DNA of 64,000 nt from Blautia sp. (GCA_021772055.1 JAETNR010000004.1:1-64000); one strand, 5' to 3'; shown: positions 17,287 through 26,403, numbered from the stretch's first letter. Program-made: numbers and translations. Notes: generated from the letters alone by a model not told the origin.

Positions 17287-18368
17287 TGGGAAAAATAGAA
17301 GAGGAACTGAAAAGAAGAAATCTGCCGGAGTTCCCGGGAAACGCTGCGAAAGAAATTCTGCAAAGCTGCTTTTATGGGTATCTTCCTTTTGGAGGCTGTA
17401 AAGTAACTTATGAATGTGCTGCCACAGAGCAGGATGGCTTCGGGGGAAAAGCGGTGATTCGTACCATGATCGCGGCAGTGAATGTATATGGGAAAGTGGT
17501 ATGTTTTCCCTTTCAGGTAGCTTTGCCGGTGAAGAAGGAGAAGGTTCCCTTGTTCCTTTATCTGGGCTTTACACCGGAGATTGCAGATGGGATTGGGGAA
17601 TGGGTCCTGGATAAAGGCTATGGGATCGCACATGTGTATTATCAGGACATGGCAGCGGATTTTCCGGATCATTTTCAGAGCGGCCTAGCAAGGCTGGGCT
17701 GCCGAAATCCGGAAAACAGTGCGGGAAAGCTGGCAGTGTGGGCGTTTGGATTATCCAAGGTGATGGATTACCTTATGGAGTGCGGAGAAATCGATCAGAA
17801 CCGGATCACGGTGCTGGGACATTCCAGGCTTGGGAAAACGGCGCTTCTTCTGGGCGCTTTTGATGAGCGGATTTCCCTGACAGCGGCCATCCAGTCCGGA
17901 GCCGGGGGAGTGGCTTTGTTCCGGGGGAAAACGGGGGAAGGGCTGAAAGATTTAGGCAGGAAATTTTCCAGGGAGTGGCTTTGCTCACGGGCGTATACGT
18001 ATGAGGAGGATCTTGACCAGCTTCCTTTTGACCAGCATTTTCTGGTGAGCCTGATCGCTCCCCGGCATTTATATATTGGGTCTGCCCAGGGGGATTTTTG
18101 GGCGGATCCGTTGTCGGAATATCTTTCCCTTGTGGCAGGTTCGTGTACTTATGAGGAAATGGGACAAAAGGGCCTGGTTCGTGATAAGGAGGCAGAAGAA
18201 CGGCTGCTTCTAACAAATGGAGAAAACCCTGTCCGCGTGGAAGGAACGGGGATTCTGGGACAGTCTCTTCAAGGGCAGATCGGATGGCACTTGAGAGCAG
18301 GTACCCATTATCTAAGTATTTTGGACTGGGAACAGGTGATTCGATACAGGGAAATTCATCAGATTTAA
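17283..18368 (+). CDS. CE15-like glucuronoyl esterase, intracellular
   Basis: A 361-residue alpha/beta hydrolase resembling carbohydrate esterase family 15, which cleaves esters of (4-O-methyl-)glucuronic acid. The nucleophile elbow is GHSRLGK with S181. The region after it reads IQSGAGG, without the classical Glu. The acidic residue is probably D271 in APRHLYIGSAQGDFWADP, the alternative position used by several bacterial CE15 enzymes. The general base is H342 in RAGTHYLSILDW. Known CE15 proteins are secreted; this one has no signal peptide. It overlaps the GH2 stop codon and closes the operon before a terminator. An acetyl or other carbohydrate esterase is the alternative. Confidence 0.8.
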   Translation: MMGKIEEELKRRNLPEFPGNAAKEILQSCFYGYLPFGGCKVTYECAATEQDGFGGKAVIRTMIAAVNVYGKVVCFPFQVALPVKKEKVPLFLYLGFTPEIADGIGEWVLDKGYGIAHVYYQDMAADFPDHFQSGLARLGCRNPENSAGKLAVWAFGLSKVMDYLMECGEIDQNRITVLGHSRLGKTALLLGAFDERISLTAAIQSGAGGVALFRGKTGEGLKDLGRKFSREWLCSRAYTYEEDLDQLPFDQHFLVSLIAPRHLYIGSAQGDFWADPLSEYLSLVAGSCTYEEMGQKGLVRDKEAEERLLLTNGENPVRVEGTGILGQSLQGQIGWHLRAGTHYLSILDWEQVIRYREIHQI

Positions 18369-18373
18369 TAGAA

Positions 18374-18410
18374 GAAAAAGTCGATTCCAGGAAGGGATCG
18401 GCTTTTTCTT
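18374..18410 (+). terminator. Terminator after CE15 gene
   Basis: AAAAAGTCGATTCC pairs (with two wobble pairs) with GGGATCGGCTTTTT around a short loop and ends in a T-rich run. It closes the operon that starts at 6428. The following 140 bases should contain a promoter for GH3. Confidence 0.75.
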
Positions 18411-18554
18411 ATGTTTCCCAGGCCGCGTTACCGGGAAGGGAGTGAACAGGAACAATGATAAAGGTTTGGGCTGAAAGCTTTCTTGTAAAATAGAGATTGT
18501 CATGATAAACTTATAGATAGCAAAAAGAACAGATTCAGGCAGTAGGAGAAGGAT

Positions 18555-21338
18555 ATGGACAACAAATATATCATTGACTGGAAAAAATATGCGCAGATTG
18601 CGAGACAAGTGGCAGCAGAAGGGGCGGTACTTTTAAAGAATGACCATCATGCTCTGCCTTTCAGAACCAACGACCGCATTTCCGTATTCGGCAGGATTCA
18701 GTTTGACTATTATAAAAGCGGAACCGGTTCCGGCGGAATGGTTAATACCAGATATGTGGTAGGTATTCTGGACGCTTTGAAAGAAGAAGCGGAGATTACT
18801 CTGAATGAAGAACTGGAGATGACCTATAGAAGTTGGATAGCAGAGCACCCTTTTGATTATGGCGAGGGCTGGGCAAAGGATCCCTGGAGCCAGGAGGAAA
18901 TGCCTCTTGAGGAGCAGGTTGTACAGCGTGCGGCTGAGGTTTCGGACGCGGCGCTGGTCATCATTGGAAGAACTGCAGGGGAAGACAGGGATGCAGACTA
19001 TGCACCTGGGAGCTACCTGCTTACAGATACAGAGAAAGACATGCTTTCCAAGGTTCGAAAGGCCTTTCAGAGAGTAATTGTTGTACTGAATGTAGGCAAT
19101 ATTATTGACATGAATTGGGTAGAAGAATATAAGCCTGATGCAGTGCTCTACACCTGGCAGGGAGGAATGGAAGGCGGACATGCCGCAGCAGATATCCTCA
19201 TGGGAAGGACGGCCCCAAGCGGAAAGCTGACAGATACGATTGCCTGTTCCATAGAGGATTATCCCTCTGATGGAAACTTTGGAGGAGAAGAAGGGAATAT
19301 TTACGAGGAGGACATTTATGTAGGCTACCGCTATTTCGAGACCTTTGCAAAAGATAAGGTGCTTTATCCCTTTGGCTTTGGACTTTCTTATACTTCTTTT
19401 GAGGTGGAATGTACGGATAGGGAGTATATGGAAGACAGGTGTATCTTCCGCGTAAGAGTAAAAAATACCGGAGATTTTCCCGGAAAAGAAGTGGTACAGG
19501 TTTATGTAAATGCACCGCAGGGAAAGCTTGGAAAACCTTTGCGCTGCCTGGCCGCTTTTGGGAAAACACGGCTTTTGAATGCGGGAGAAGAGCAGGAATT
19601 GGAACTGGAAGTGAAGGATGAGCGGTTTGCCTCTTACGATGACAGCGGTGTGACAGGACATAAATCCTGCTATGTTTTGGAAGCAGGAATTTATGAATTT
19701 TATATTGGAATAGATGTAAGAAGTGCTTCTTTAGCAGGAAGTTTTGAGGTAGAAGAGCTGATGGTTTTGGAGGAATGCACCGAAGCACTTGCGCCTGCAG
19801 AAGCATTTAAAAGAATGAAGCCGGAGACGAATTCCGATGGTGAAATCCATCTCGGCTGGGAGGAAGTGCCGCCACGTTCTTACACTATGAAGGAACGCAT
19901 TATGGAAGAACTAGTTCCAGAAATTGCCTATACCGGGAATAAAGGATACAAGCTTTCTGATGTGTATGACGGAGCGGTCTCCATGGAGGAATTTATCGCA
20001 CAGCTTAAGGATGAGGATCTGTGCTGCATCGTCAGGGGAGAGGGCATGTGTTCTCCTAAAGTTACGCCCGGAACAGCGGCAGCGTTTGGCGGAGTAAGCG
20101 AGTCTTTGAAGGAAATGGGAATTCCATGCGGTTGTTGTTCCGATGGTCCCTCCGGAATCCGTATGGACTGCGGGACCTATGCCTTCAGTCTTCCAAACGG
20201 TACCTGTATGGCATGTTCTTTTAATGAAGAACTGGTGGAAGAACTTTATGTGATGGAGGGCGCAGAGCTGCGCAAGAACCGTATAGATACGCTTTTGGGG
20301 CCTGGCATGAATATCCATCGGCACCCTCTGAACGGACGAAATTTTGAGTATTTTTCGGAGGATCCTCTAGTAACCGGACGGATAGCTTCCGCACAGCTAA
20401 AAGGAATGGGCAGGTATGGCGTAACGGGTACCATTAAGCATTTTGCGGCCAATAATCAGGAGCATAACCGAAGAAAATATAATTCGATTGCATCAGAGCG
20501 TGCACTGCGTGAAATTTATCTGAAGGGCTTTGAGATTGCGGTGAAAGAAGGGAAAGCCTATTCTATCATGACAACCTATGGGGCCATTAACGGGCTTTGG
20601 ACAGCAAGCAATTATGATCTGCTTACCACCATACTTCGCGGAGAATGGAAGTATGATGGAATGGTGATGACAGACTGGTGGGCAGATATGAATGAGGAAG
20701 GGGAACCCGCCTCCATCGGAAATACTGCGGCAATGGTGCGGTGCCAGAATGATGTTTATATGGTCTGCCGGGATCCGGAAAAAAACAGCAATGAGGATAA
20801 CCTGGAGGAATGCCTAAAAAATGGTACCCTGAAACGTAGCGCACTTCAGAGATGTGCGGTGAATGTATTGAAGATGCTCATGCGTTCTCCGGTTATGGAG
20901 CGCAGCATTGGGCGTATGAGTCAGGAAGAACTGGATGCTTTGGAAGGTATGGAGGAAGAGGATAAGGTAGATTTTGATATCGAATTTCATCCTATGTCAG
21001 AGCGTTTGACCCTGGATGCAAAAGATGTGGATACCTCGAAAGGAAAGTCCTGTTTGTATGGAATCCAGGCAGAGAAAATGGGGTGTTATGCCATTATCAT
21101 AAGGGTTAAAATAGACGCTTCCGAGGTTGCACAGGTTCCGGTTTCTATATATTCCAACGGAACTCTGGCAGGTACGGTCACTATGAATGGAACCAACGGA
21201 GAATGGGTAGAAGTACGGCAGACTTTGGGACATTTTACAGGCCCCAATAATTTCGTAAAACTATATTTTGCCCAAAGCGGAATGCAACTTGATACGATAA
21301 CTGTGGAACTGGAAGAAGAGATGAAGTCATTGTTTTAG
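18555..21338 (+). CDS. GH3 beta-glycosidase with inverted domain order
   Basis: A 927-residue retaining beta-glycosidase of family GH3 (glucosidase, xylosidase or similar). The order is swapped: the GH3 C-terminal alpha/beta sandwich (about 1-230) and fibronectin-III-like domain (about 290-400) come first, and the catalytic TIM barrel follows (about 500-770). Nucleophile D707 lies in GMVMTDWWADM. The barrel motifs LGPGMNIHRHPLNGRNFEYFSEDP and KHFAANNQE are clear. A beta-rich tail (about 800-927) may bind carbohydrate. Such order is known from Ruminococcus and Clostridium GH3 enzymes. No signal peptide. The gene starts a new unit after the terminator at 18374 and is followed by the small gene at 21350 after 11 bases. 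Confidence 0.93.
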   Translation: MDNKYIIDWKKYAQIARQVAAEGAVLLKNDHHALPFRTNDRISVFGRIQFDYYKSGTGSGGMVNTRYVVGILDALKEEAEITLNEELEMTYRSWIAEHPFDYGEGWAKDPWSQEEMPLEEQVVQRAAEVSDAALVIIGRTAGEDRDADYAPGSYLLTDTEKDMLSKVRKAFQRVIVVLNVGNIIDMNWVEEYKPDAVLYTWQGGMEGGHAAADILMGRTAPSGKLTDTIACSIEDYPSDGNFGGEEGNIYEEDIYVGYRYFETFAKDKVLYPFGFGLSYTSFEVECTDREYMEDRCIFRVRVKNTGDFPGKEVVQVYVNAPQGKLGKPLRCLAAFGKTRLLNAGEEQELELEVKDERFASYDDSGVTGHKSCYVLEAGIYEFYIGIDVRSASLAGSFEVEELMVLEECTEALAPAEAFKRMKPETNSDGEIHLGWEEVPPRSYTMKERIMEELVPEIAYTGNKGYKLSDVYDGAVSMEEFIAQLKDEDLCCIVRGEGMCSPKVTPGTAAAFGGVSESLKEMGIPCGCCSDGPSGIRMDCGTYAFSLPNGTCMACSFNEELVEELYVMEGAELRKNRIDTLLGPGMNIHRHPLNGRNFEYFSEDPLVTGRIASAQLKGMGRYGVTGTIKHFAANNQEHNRRKYNSIASERALREIYLKGFEIAVKEGKAYSIMTTYGAINGLWTASNYDLLTTILRGEWKYDGMVMTDWWADMNEEGEPASIGNTAAMVRCQNDVYMVCRDPEKNSNEDNLEECLKNGTLKRSALQRCAVNVLKMLMRSPVMERSIGRMSQEELDALEGMEEEDKVDFDIEFHPMSERLTLDAKDVDTSKGKSCLYGIQAEKMGCYAIIIRVKIDASEVAQVPVSIYSNGTLAGTVTMNGTNGEWVEVRQTLGHFTGPNNFVKLYFAQSGMQLDTITVELEEEMKSLF

Positions 21339-21349
21339 GAGAAATAAAA

Positions 21350-21637
21350 ATGGAAATTGCAGAAATGCTGGATGAACTGAAAAGAAAAGTGCTGGCGGAT
21401 CCGGTCCTGAAAAGGGAGATACTGGAAACAAGAAAGGATATGCATCCTTTGTCCGCTTTTTGCAGAAAATGCCGGGAACTTGGGTATCCGATCTATGATA
21501 TGGATCTGATTCAGGCAGGAGAAGAACTTTATGCAGCCATGAAGCGGAGTACCAATGGCGGAGGGGAAAATTCCCCTATGCTGGAAGGGGAGGATGACTT
21601 CTACGAGCTGTTTTTCGCAGGGCTTGAGAATGATTAA
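21350..21637 (+). CDS. Small Nif11-like protein in glycan operon
   Basis: Ninety-five residues, expressed from AGGAGAAAT eight bases before ATG. The N-terminal part resembles the Nif11 leader-domain pattern: a helix, then LADPVLKREI, then a second helix, then LGYPIYDMDL, and after a third helix a run of Gly (GGG at about 68-70). Two Cys (about 39 and 42) form CRKC. The resemblance is by eye and not decisive. It lies 11 bases behind GH3 and 29 bases before the DUF5060 enzyme, so it is co-transcribed with glycan enzymes. No RiPP modification enzyme is encoded nearby. It might instead be an accessory or folding partner of a glycosidase. Confidence 0.6.
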   Translation: MEIAEMLDELKRKVLADPVLKREILETRKDMHPLSAFCRKCRELGYPIYDMDLIQAGEELYAAMKRSTNGGGENSPMLEGEDDFYELFFAGLEND

Positions 21638-21666
21638 AAAATGACATATGAAAGGAAACGAGGAAA

Positions 21667-23202
21667 ATGAGACAATACGAAATGTTTGAGATTTCCTTAC
21701 AGGGGAAAGAACCGGAGGGTTCTTTTGTAAATGTGGACGTAGAGGCAGTGTTTGCCTGGGGAGATCAGGAAAAAAAGGTGAAAGGCTTTTATGCCGGAGA
21801 GGGTATTTATAAAGTACGTTTTCTGCCCACAGAGGAGGGGCTTCATACCTGGAAGGTGACCGGAGCAGTTGCGGCAGAAGGACAGGAACTTTGCCAGGCG
21901 GCAGATAGCGCTCATCACGGAAGAGTACAGGCAGAGGATACCCATTTCGTGTATGAGGACAGAAGCCTTTATCGTCCTTTTGGAACCACGATTTACGCAT
22001 TTGCCCATCAGAGCGATGCTCTCATTGACCAGACAATTCATACATTGGAGACAGCACCTTTTAATAAGGTACGCTACTGCGTGTTCCCCAAGGATTATGA
22101 TTACAACAAAAACGAACCACAGTACTATGCCTTTGAAAAGGATGCAGAAGGAAATTGGGATGTAAACCATCCGTGCATGAAATTCTGGGATCACTTTGAG
22201 AAAATTCTATTTAAAATGGATGAAATGGGAATCCAGACGGATTTGATCCTGTTCCATCCTTATGATCGCTGGGGATTTTCTCAATTGTCTATGGAAGATA
22301 ATTTGACATATCTGGAATATGTGATCCGCCGTTTTTCTGCTGTTCCTTCTATCTGGTGGAGTATGGCAAATGAATATGACCTGATGTTTAACAGAGGAAT
22401 CGAAGATTGGCATGTATTTGAGCAGTACATAGCGGATCATGACAGCTTCCATCACCTTCTGAGCAATCATCAGTGTATCGTGCCTTATGATTTTTCCAGA
22501 GAGAACATTACGCATTGCTGCCTGCAGCTTGGTTGTGTAGAAAGAGCGGCAGAATTTATTGAGAAATATAAAAAGCCTGTGATTTATGATGAGTGTGCAT
22601 ATGAAGGAAACCTGGCACATGACTGGGGCAATATTTCTGCATTTGAAATGGTAAACCGTTTCTGGTGCCTGTATGCCCAGGGGGCTTATGCTACCCACGG
22701 CGAGGTCTTTTTGTCAGAGGATGACATACTCTGGTGGGCAAGAGGCGGGGTTCTCAAGGGAGAAAGCCCTGAGAGAATTGCCTTCCTGAAAGATTTGCTG
22801 GAGCATACCGACGGTCCTGTTGTAAAATGGAATCCAAAAGAATTTGCACCTGAGGAAGAACGGGGAACGATACTTGACAAGCTGAAGGGACAGAGAGAGG
22901 ACAGCCCGCTCATTTACGCAATGAATCATCCCACAGAGGAGCAGAAGGGCTTTGTCAAGGGGATGTTTAAGCATCCGGAATATACAGGAAGAATCGGAAA
23001 GGACTTCTTTATCCGCTATTTTTACCATACCTGTCCGGCAATCCATACCATGTATCTTCCGGAAGATGCCTCCTACAAAATCGAAGTAATTGATGTGTGG
23101 GAGATGACCAGAAAACAGATTTATTTTGATGCCTCCGGAAAAGTAGTCTTTTCTCTTCCGGGAAAAGAAGGAATTGCGGTAATTGCCACCAGAGTCCACT
23201 AA
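21667..23202 (+). CDS. DUF5060/DUF4038-type glycoside hydrolase
   Basis: A 511-residue protein with an N-terminal beta domain (DUF5060-like, about 1-90), a clan-A-like TIM barrel (about 95-410) and a C-terminal beta domain (DUF5605-like). The barrel starts RPFGTTIYAFAHQ and carries a likely acid/base E236 in MANEYD and likely nucleophile E309 in VIYDECAYEG. That is the NE...E pair of retaining clan GH-A enzymes. The precise activity is unknown; related families include apiosidases of pectin side chains. No signal peptide, so intracellular. It is the last gene of the GH3 unit. Confidence 0.82.
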   Translation: MRQYEMFEISLQGKEPEGSFVNVDVEAVFAWGDQEKKVKGFYAGEGIYKVRFLPTEEGLHTWKVTGAVAAEGQELCQAADSAHHGRVQAEDTHFVYEDRSLYRPFGTTIYAFAHQSDALIDQTIHTLETAPFNKVRYCVFPKDYDYNKNEPQYYAFEKDAEGNWDVNHPCMKFWDHFEKILFKMDEMGIQTDLILFHPYDRWGFSQLSMEDNLTYLEYVIRRFSAVPSIWWSMANEYDLMFNRGIEDWHVFEQYIADHDSFHHLLSNHQCIVPYDFSRENITHCCLQLGCVERAAEFIEKYKKPVIYDECAYEGNLAHDWGNISAFEMVNRFWCLYAQGAYATHGEVFLSEDDILWWARGGVLKGESPERIAFLKDLLEHTDGPVVKWNPKEFAPEEERGTILDKLKGQREDSPLIYAMNHPTEEQKGFVKGMFKHPEYTGRIGKDFFIRYFYHTCPAIHTMYLPEDASYKIEVIDVWEMTRKQIYFDASGKVVFSLPGKEGIAVIATRVH

Positions 23203-23336
23203 TCGTAGAAGTTTATAACAGTTCTTGAAAAAGTGTCACATTTCTTGATTTTTTTATATGGTGAAAAACTTCTCCAACAGCTACAATAAGATCATCGAAA
23301 CACGAGATCTTAAAAAGTGAAAAGGAGAGTAAAAAA

Positions 23337-24650
23337 ATGAAAATGAGAAAAGTGACCGCATTAAGTCTTGCAGCAATGATGAGCGCTTCCATGATCCCGG
23401 CAGTTCCGGTTATGGCAGAAGAAGCACAGGGTTCTGTATACTATTTACAGTTTAAACCAGAAGCAGCAGATCAGTGGACAGCACTTGCAGAAAAATACAC
23501 AGAAGCTACAGGCGTAGAGGTAAATGTTGTAACAGCAGCATCCGGTACCTACGAGTCCACTTTGAAAGCAGAGATGGCAAAAGATGAGGTTCCTACCCTG
23601 TTCCATGTAAACGGACCTGTAGGACTGGCAACCTGGAAAGACTACTGCAGAGATTTATCTGACACAGACATTTACAAAGAGTTAAAGAGTGAGGATTTTG
23701 CTCTGAAAGAAGGAGACGAGGTTCTTGGAGTTGCATTTGCAGTAGAAACCTATGGTATTATCTACAACAAAGCAATCCTCAATGAGTACATTGGAATGGA
23801 TGGAGCAGTGATCTCCGATGTTTCCGAAATCAACAATTTTGCAACACTGAAAGCAGTTGCAGATGACATTCAGGCGAAAAAGGATGACCTTGGCATTGAA
23901 GGTGCATTTACTTCCGCAGGTATGGATTCCTCCTCTGACTGGAGATTCAAAACTCATCTGGCAAACCTTCCGATCTACTATGAATATCAGGCAGACGGAA
24001 TCGGAACCACAGATGCAATCAAGGGAACCTACCTTGAGAACTACAAAAACATCTGGGATCTGTACCTGACAGACTCTACCTGTGATCCGGCGCTTCTCTC
24101 CAGCAAGACAGGCGAGGATGCAGCATCCGAATTCGCACTTGGAGAAGCCGTATTCTACCAGAACGGTACATGGGCTTATGGCGATATCAAAGATAACGAA
24201 GTTGCAGACGAAGATCTGGGAATGCTTCCAATCTACATTGGCGTAGAAGGAGAAGAAAATCAGGGACTTTGCACAGGTACTGAAAACTACTGGTGCATCA
24301 ACAAAAATGCTTCTGAAGAAGACATCCAGGCAACCATCGACTTCCTGAAATGGGTAATTACTGATGAGGCAGGGAAAGAAGCCCTCACTAAGGAAATGGG
24401 CTTTGTAACAACCTTCAATACCATTGGTGCTGAATATCTTCCGGAGAACCCGCTTGTAACATGTGCAGAAGAAGATATTGCAGCAGGCCATACCGCAGTC
24501 GCATGGTGCTTCCCGACAATGCCGTCTGAAGAGTGGAAGAACGGCGTTGGTTCCGCACTTCTTGAGTACGCACAGGGCACAGGAGAATGGGATGCTGTAC
24601 AGACCGCATTTGTTGATGGATGGGCAGCAGAATACGCAGCAACTAAATAA
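23337..24650 (+). CDS. ABC sugar importer binding protein (family 1)
   Basis: A 437-residue family 1 extracellular solute-binding protein for a second CUT1 importer. The signal peptide (MKMRK, hydrophobic stretch, VMA before EEA) is of type I, and no lipobox cysteine is seen. The maltose-binding-protein-like fold is indicated by YNKAIL near position 145 and GENYWCI-type motifs late in the protein. AAAGGAGAG precedes the start. A perfect palindromic terminator-like hairpin separates it from the permeases, so it is probably made in excess of them. Its proximity to the GH3/DUF5060 enzymes suggests a related oligosaccharide. Confidence 0.92.
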   Translation: MKMRKVTALSLAAMMSASMIPAVPVMAEEAQGSVYYLQFKPEAADQWTALAEKYTEATGVEVNVVTAASGTYESTLKAEMAKDEVPTLFHVNGPVGLATWKDYCRDLSDTDIYKELKSEDFALKEGDEVLGVAFAVETYGIIYNKAILNEYIGMDGAVISDVSEINNFATLKAVADDIQAKKDDLGIEGAFTSAGMDSSSDWRFKTHLANLPIYYEYQADGIGTTDAIKGTYLENYKNIWDLYLTDSTCDPALLSSKTGEDAASEFALGEAVFYQNGTWAYGDIKDNEVADEDLGMLPIYIGVEGEENQGLCTGTENYWCINKNASEEDIQATIDFLKWVITDEAGKEALTKEMGFVTTFNTIGAEYLPENPLVTCAEEDIAAGHTAVAWCFPTMPSEEWKNGVGSALLEYAQGTGEWDAVQTAFVDGWAAEYAATK

Positions 24651-24665
24651 GCAGATGAAAATTGA

Positions 24666-24699
24666 AAAAAGGATGAGCGAAGCTTCGCTCATCCTTTTT
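24666..24699 (+). terminator. Palindromic hairpin between SBP and permeases
   Basis: AAAAAGGATGAGCGAAG is followed by its exact reverse complement, giving a 34-base perfect palindrome ending in five T. It looks like an efficient terminator, yet the permease genes follow with no room for a full promoter. It is best read as a partial terminator that sets a high binding-protein to permease ratio. Confidence 0.8.
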
Positions 24700-24718
24700 G
24701 GGAGAAAAGAGGGATAGT

Positions 24719-25564
24719 ATGAATACGAAAACAATGAGAAAATATTCTCCGTTTTTCCTGGCACCGATGCTGATTTCCTTTACTATTGGATTTATTGTGC
24801 CTTTTATTCTTGGTATTTATCTGTCATTTTGTGAATTTACCACTGTAGTGGATGCAAAATGGGTCGGACTAAAGAACTATATGAAAATCTGGGGTGATGC
24901 TTCTTTTGTGCATTCCCTTTGGTATACAGCACTGTTTACCATTGTGACAGTATTGCTGATCAACATTCTTGGCTTTGCGACTGCACTGCTTCTTACAAAA
25001 AAGATCAGAGGTACAAACATTTTCCGTACCGTATTTTTTATGCCGAATCTGATCGGCGGCATTATCCTTGGATACATCTGGAACCTGCTGCTGAACGGCG
25101 TTTTGCTTTATGTTAATCGTACCCTTACTTATTCCGGTACCTATGGGTTCTGGGGATTGGTCATCCTGATGTGCTGGCAGCAGATCGGATACATGATGAT
25201 TATTTATATTTCCGGTATTAACAATATCCCGGGAGAACTGGTAGAGGCAGCGAAGATTGACGGAGCAACCTCCCCCCAGGTACTGCGGTATGTGACGATT
25301 CCCATGGTAATGCCTTCCATTACCGTATGTACCTTCCTGACGCTGACGAACTCCTTTAAGCTGTTTGACCAGAACCTTGCCCTGACAGCAGGAGAGCCGT
25401 CCAAGATGTCAGAAATGCTTGCCCTGAATATTTACAATACCTTCTATACCAGAAACGGCTGGGAGGGTGTCGGCCAGGCGAAGGCAGTGGTATTCTTTAT
25501 CCTGGTGGCATTGATCGCTATTGTTCAGACAAGACTTACAAGATCTAAGGAGGTGCAGCAGTAA
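24719..25564 (+). CDS. ABC sugar importer permease (MalF-like)
   Basis: A 281-residue permease with six predicted helices and the EAA loop VEAAKIDGATSPQVLRYVTIP. The start ATG 24719 is preceded by AGAGGGA; the in-frame extension to 24698 overlaps the terminator hairpin and is unlikely to be translated. The stop codon TAA shares its last base with the ATG of the next permease. No ATPase gene accompanies it, as for the other two importers here. Confidence 0.93.
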   Translation: MNTKTMRKYSPFFLAPMLISFTIGFIVPFILGIYLSFCEFTTVVDAKWVGLKNYMKIWGDASFVHSLWYTALFTIVTVLLINILGFATALLLTKKIRGTNIFRTVFFMPNLIGGIILGYIWNLLLNGVLLYVNRTLTYSGTYGFWGLVILMCWQQIGYMMIIYISGINNIPGELVEAAKIDGATSPQVLRYVTIPMVMPSITVCTFLTLTNSFKLFDQNLALTAGEPSKMSEMLALNIYNTFYTRNGWEGVGQAKAVVFFILVALIAIVQTRLTRSKEVQQ

Positions 25565-26403
25565 TGGAAGCAAAAAGAGCGAAACACAGCGGCCTGCTGA
25601 GTGTGATCTTTACATTGATCTCTCTGCTGTGGGTGTTCCCCATTGTTCTGGTGGTGATCAACTCATTTAAGAAAAAAGCGTATATTACCAGAAAGCCCTT
25701 TGAAATTCCTACGGATAAAATGTTTGTAGGGATGGAGAATTACTTTAAGGGAATTGAAAGAACCGGATTTTTTGATGCATTCTGGACATCCTTATTTATT
25801 ACCGTATTTTCCGTTGCAGCAATTATTTTGTTCTGCTCTATGACAGCATGGTATATTATGCGTGTGAAAGACGCGTTTACCAGCGGCATTTATTATCTGT
25901 GCCTGTTTGCTATGATCGTGCCTTTCCAGATGGTTATGTACACTCTTTCCAAAACCGCCAATGTCCTTCATCTGGGAAATCCGGTGGGAATAATTGTGGT
26001 TTATGTGGGATTCGGTGCAGGACTTTCCGTGTTTATGTTTACCGGGTTTGTGAAATCCATTCCTCTGGAAATCGAAGAGGCAGCCATGATTGACGGATGC
26101 AATCCGCTGCAGACCTATTTCCAGGTGGTATTTCCCATTATGAAGCCAACCTGTATCACCGTTATGATCCTGCAGGCAATGTGGGTATGGAATGATTATC
26201 TTCTGCCATCCCTGGTTCTGGATCAGAAGAAGTATAAGACCATTCCTATGGCTGTTCAGTATCTGAAAGGCGGCTACGGTTCGGTAGATATGGGAGCCAT
26301 GATGGCAGTACTGGTGCTTTCCATTATCCCGATCATTATCTTTTATCTGGCATGCCAGAAGTACATTATCGAAGGCGTGGTTGCCGGGGCTGTAAAGGGC
26401 TGA
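25564..26403 (+). CDS. ABC sugar importer permease (MalG-like)
   Basis: A 279-residue partner permease with six predicted helices, the EAA loop EEAAMIDGCNPLQTYFQVVFP and the typical end EGVVAGAVKG. Translation is coupled to the preceding permease by a one-base overlap (TAATG), with AAGGAGG in the end of that gene serving as ribosome binding site. It is followed by a two-component system that probably controls this importer. Confidence 0.93.
   Translation: MEAKRAKHSGLLSVIFTLISLLWVFPIVLVVINSFKKKAYITRKPFEIPTDKMFVGMENYFKGIERTGFFDAFWTSLFITVFSVAAIILFCSMTAWYIMRVKDAFTSGIYYLCLFAMIVPFQMVMYTLSKTANVLHLGNPVGIIVVYVGFGAGLSVFMFTGFVKSIPLEIEEAAMIDGCNPLQTYFQVVFPIMKPTCITVMILQAMWVWNDYLLPSLVLDQKKYKTIPMAVQYLKGGYGSVDMGAMMAVLVLSIIPIIIFYLACQKYIIEGVVAGAVKG

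Noticed and set aside
18472..18485. CcpA cre site before GH3 (TGAAAGCTTTCTTG)
   Set aside because: It lacks the central CG and two core positions of the cre consensus; the core is only a short palindrome.
23682..24764. Minus-strand open frame across the second binding-protein gene (360 codons)
   Set aside because: It reads through the terminator palindrome and mirrors the real gene; Cys- and Phe-rich noise.
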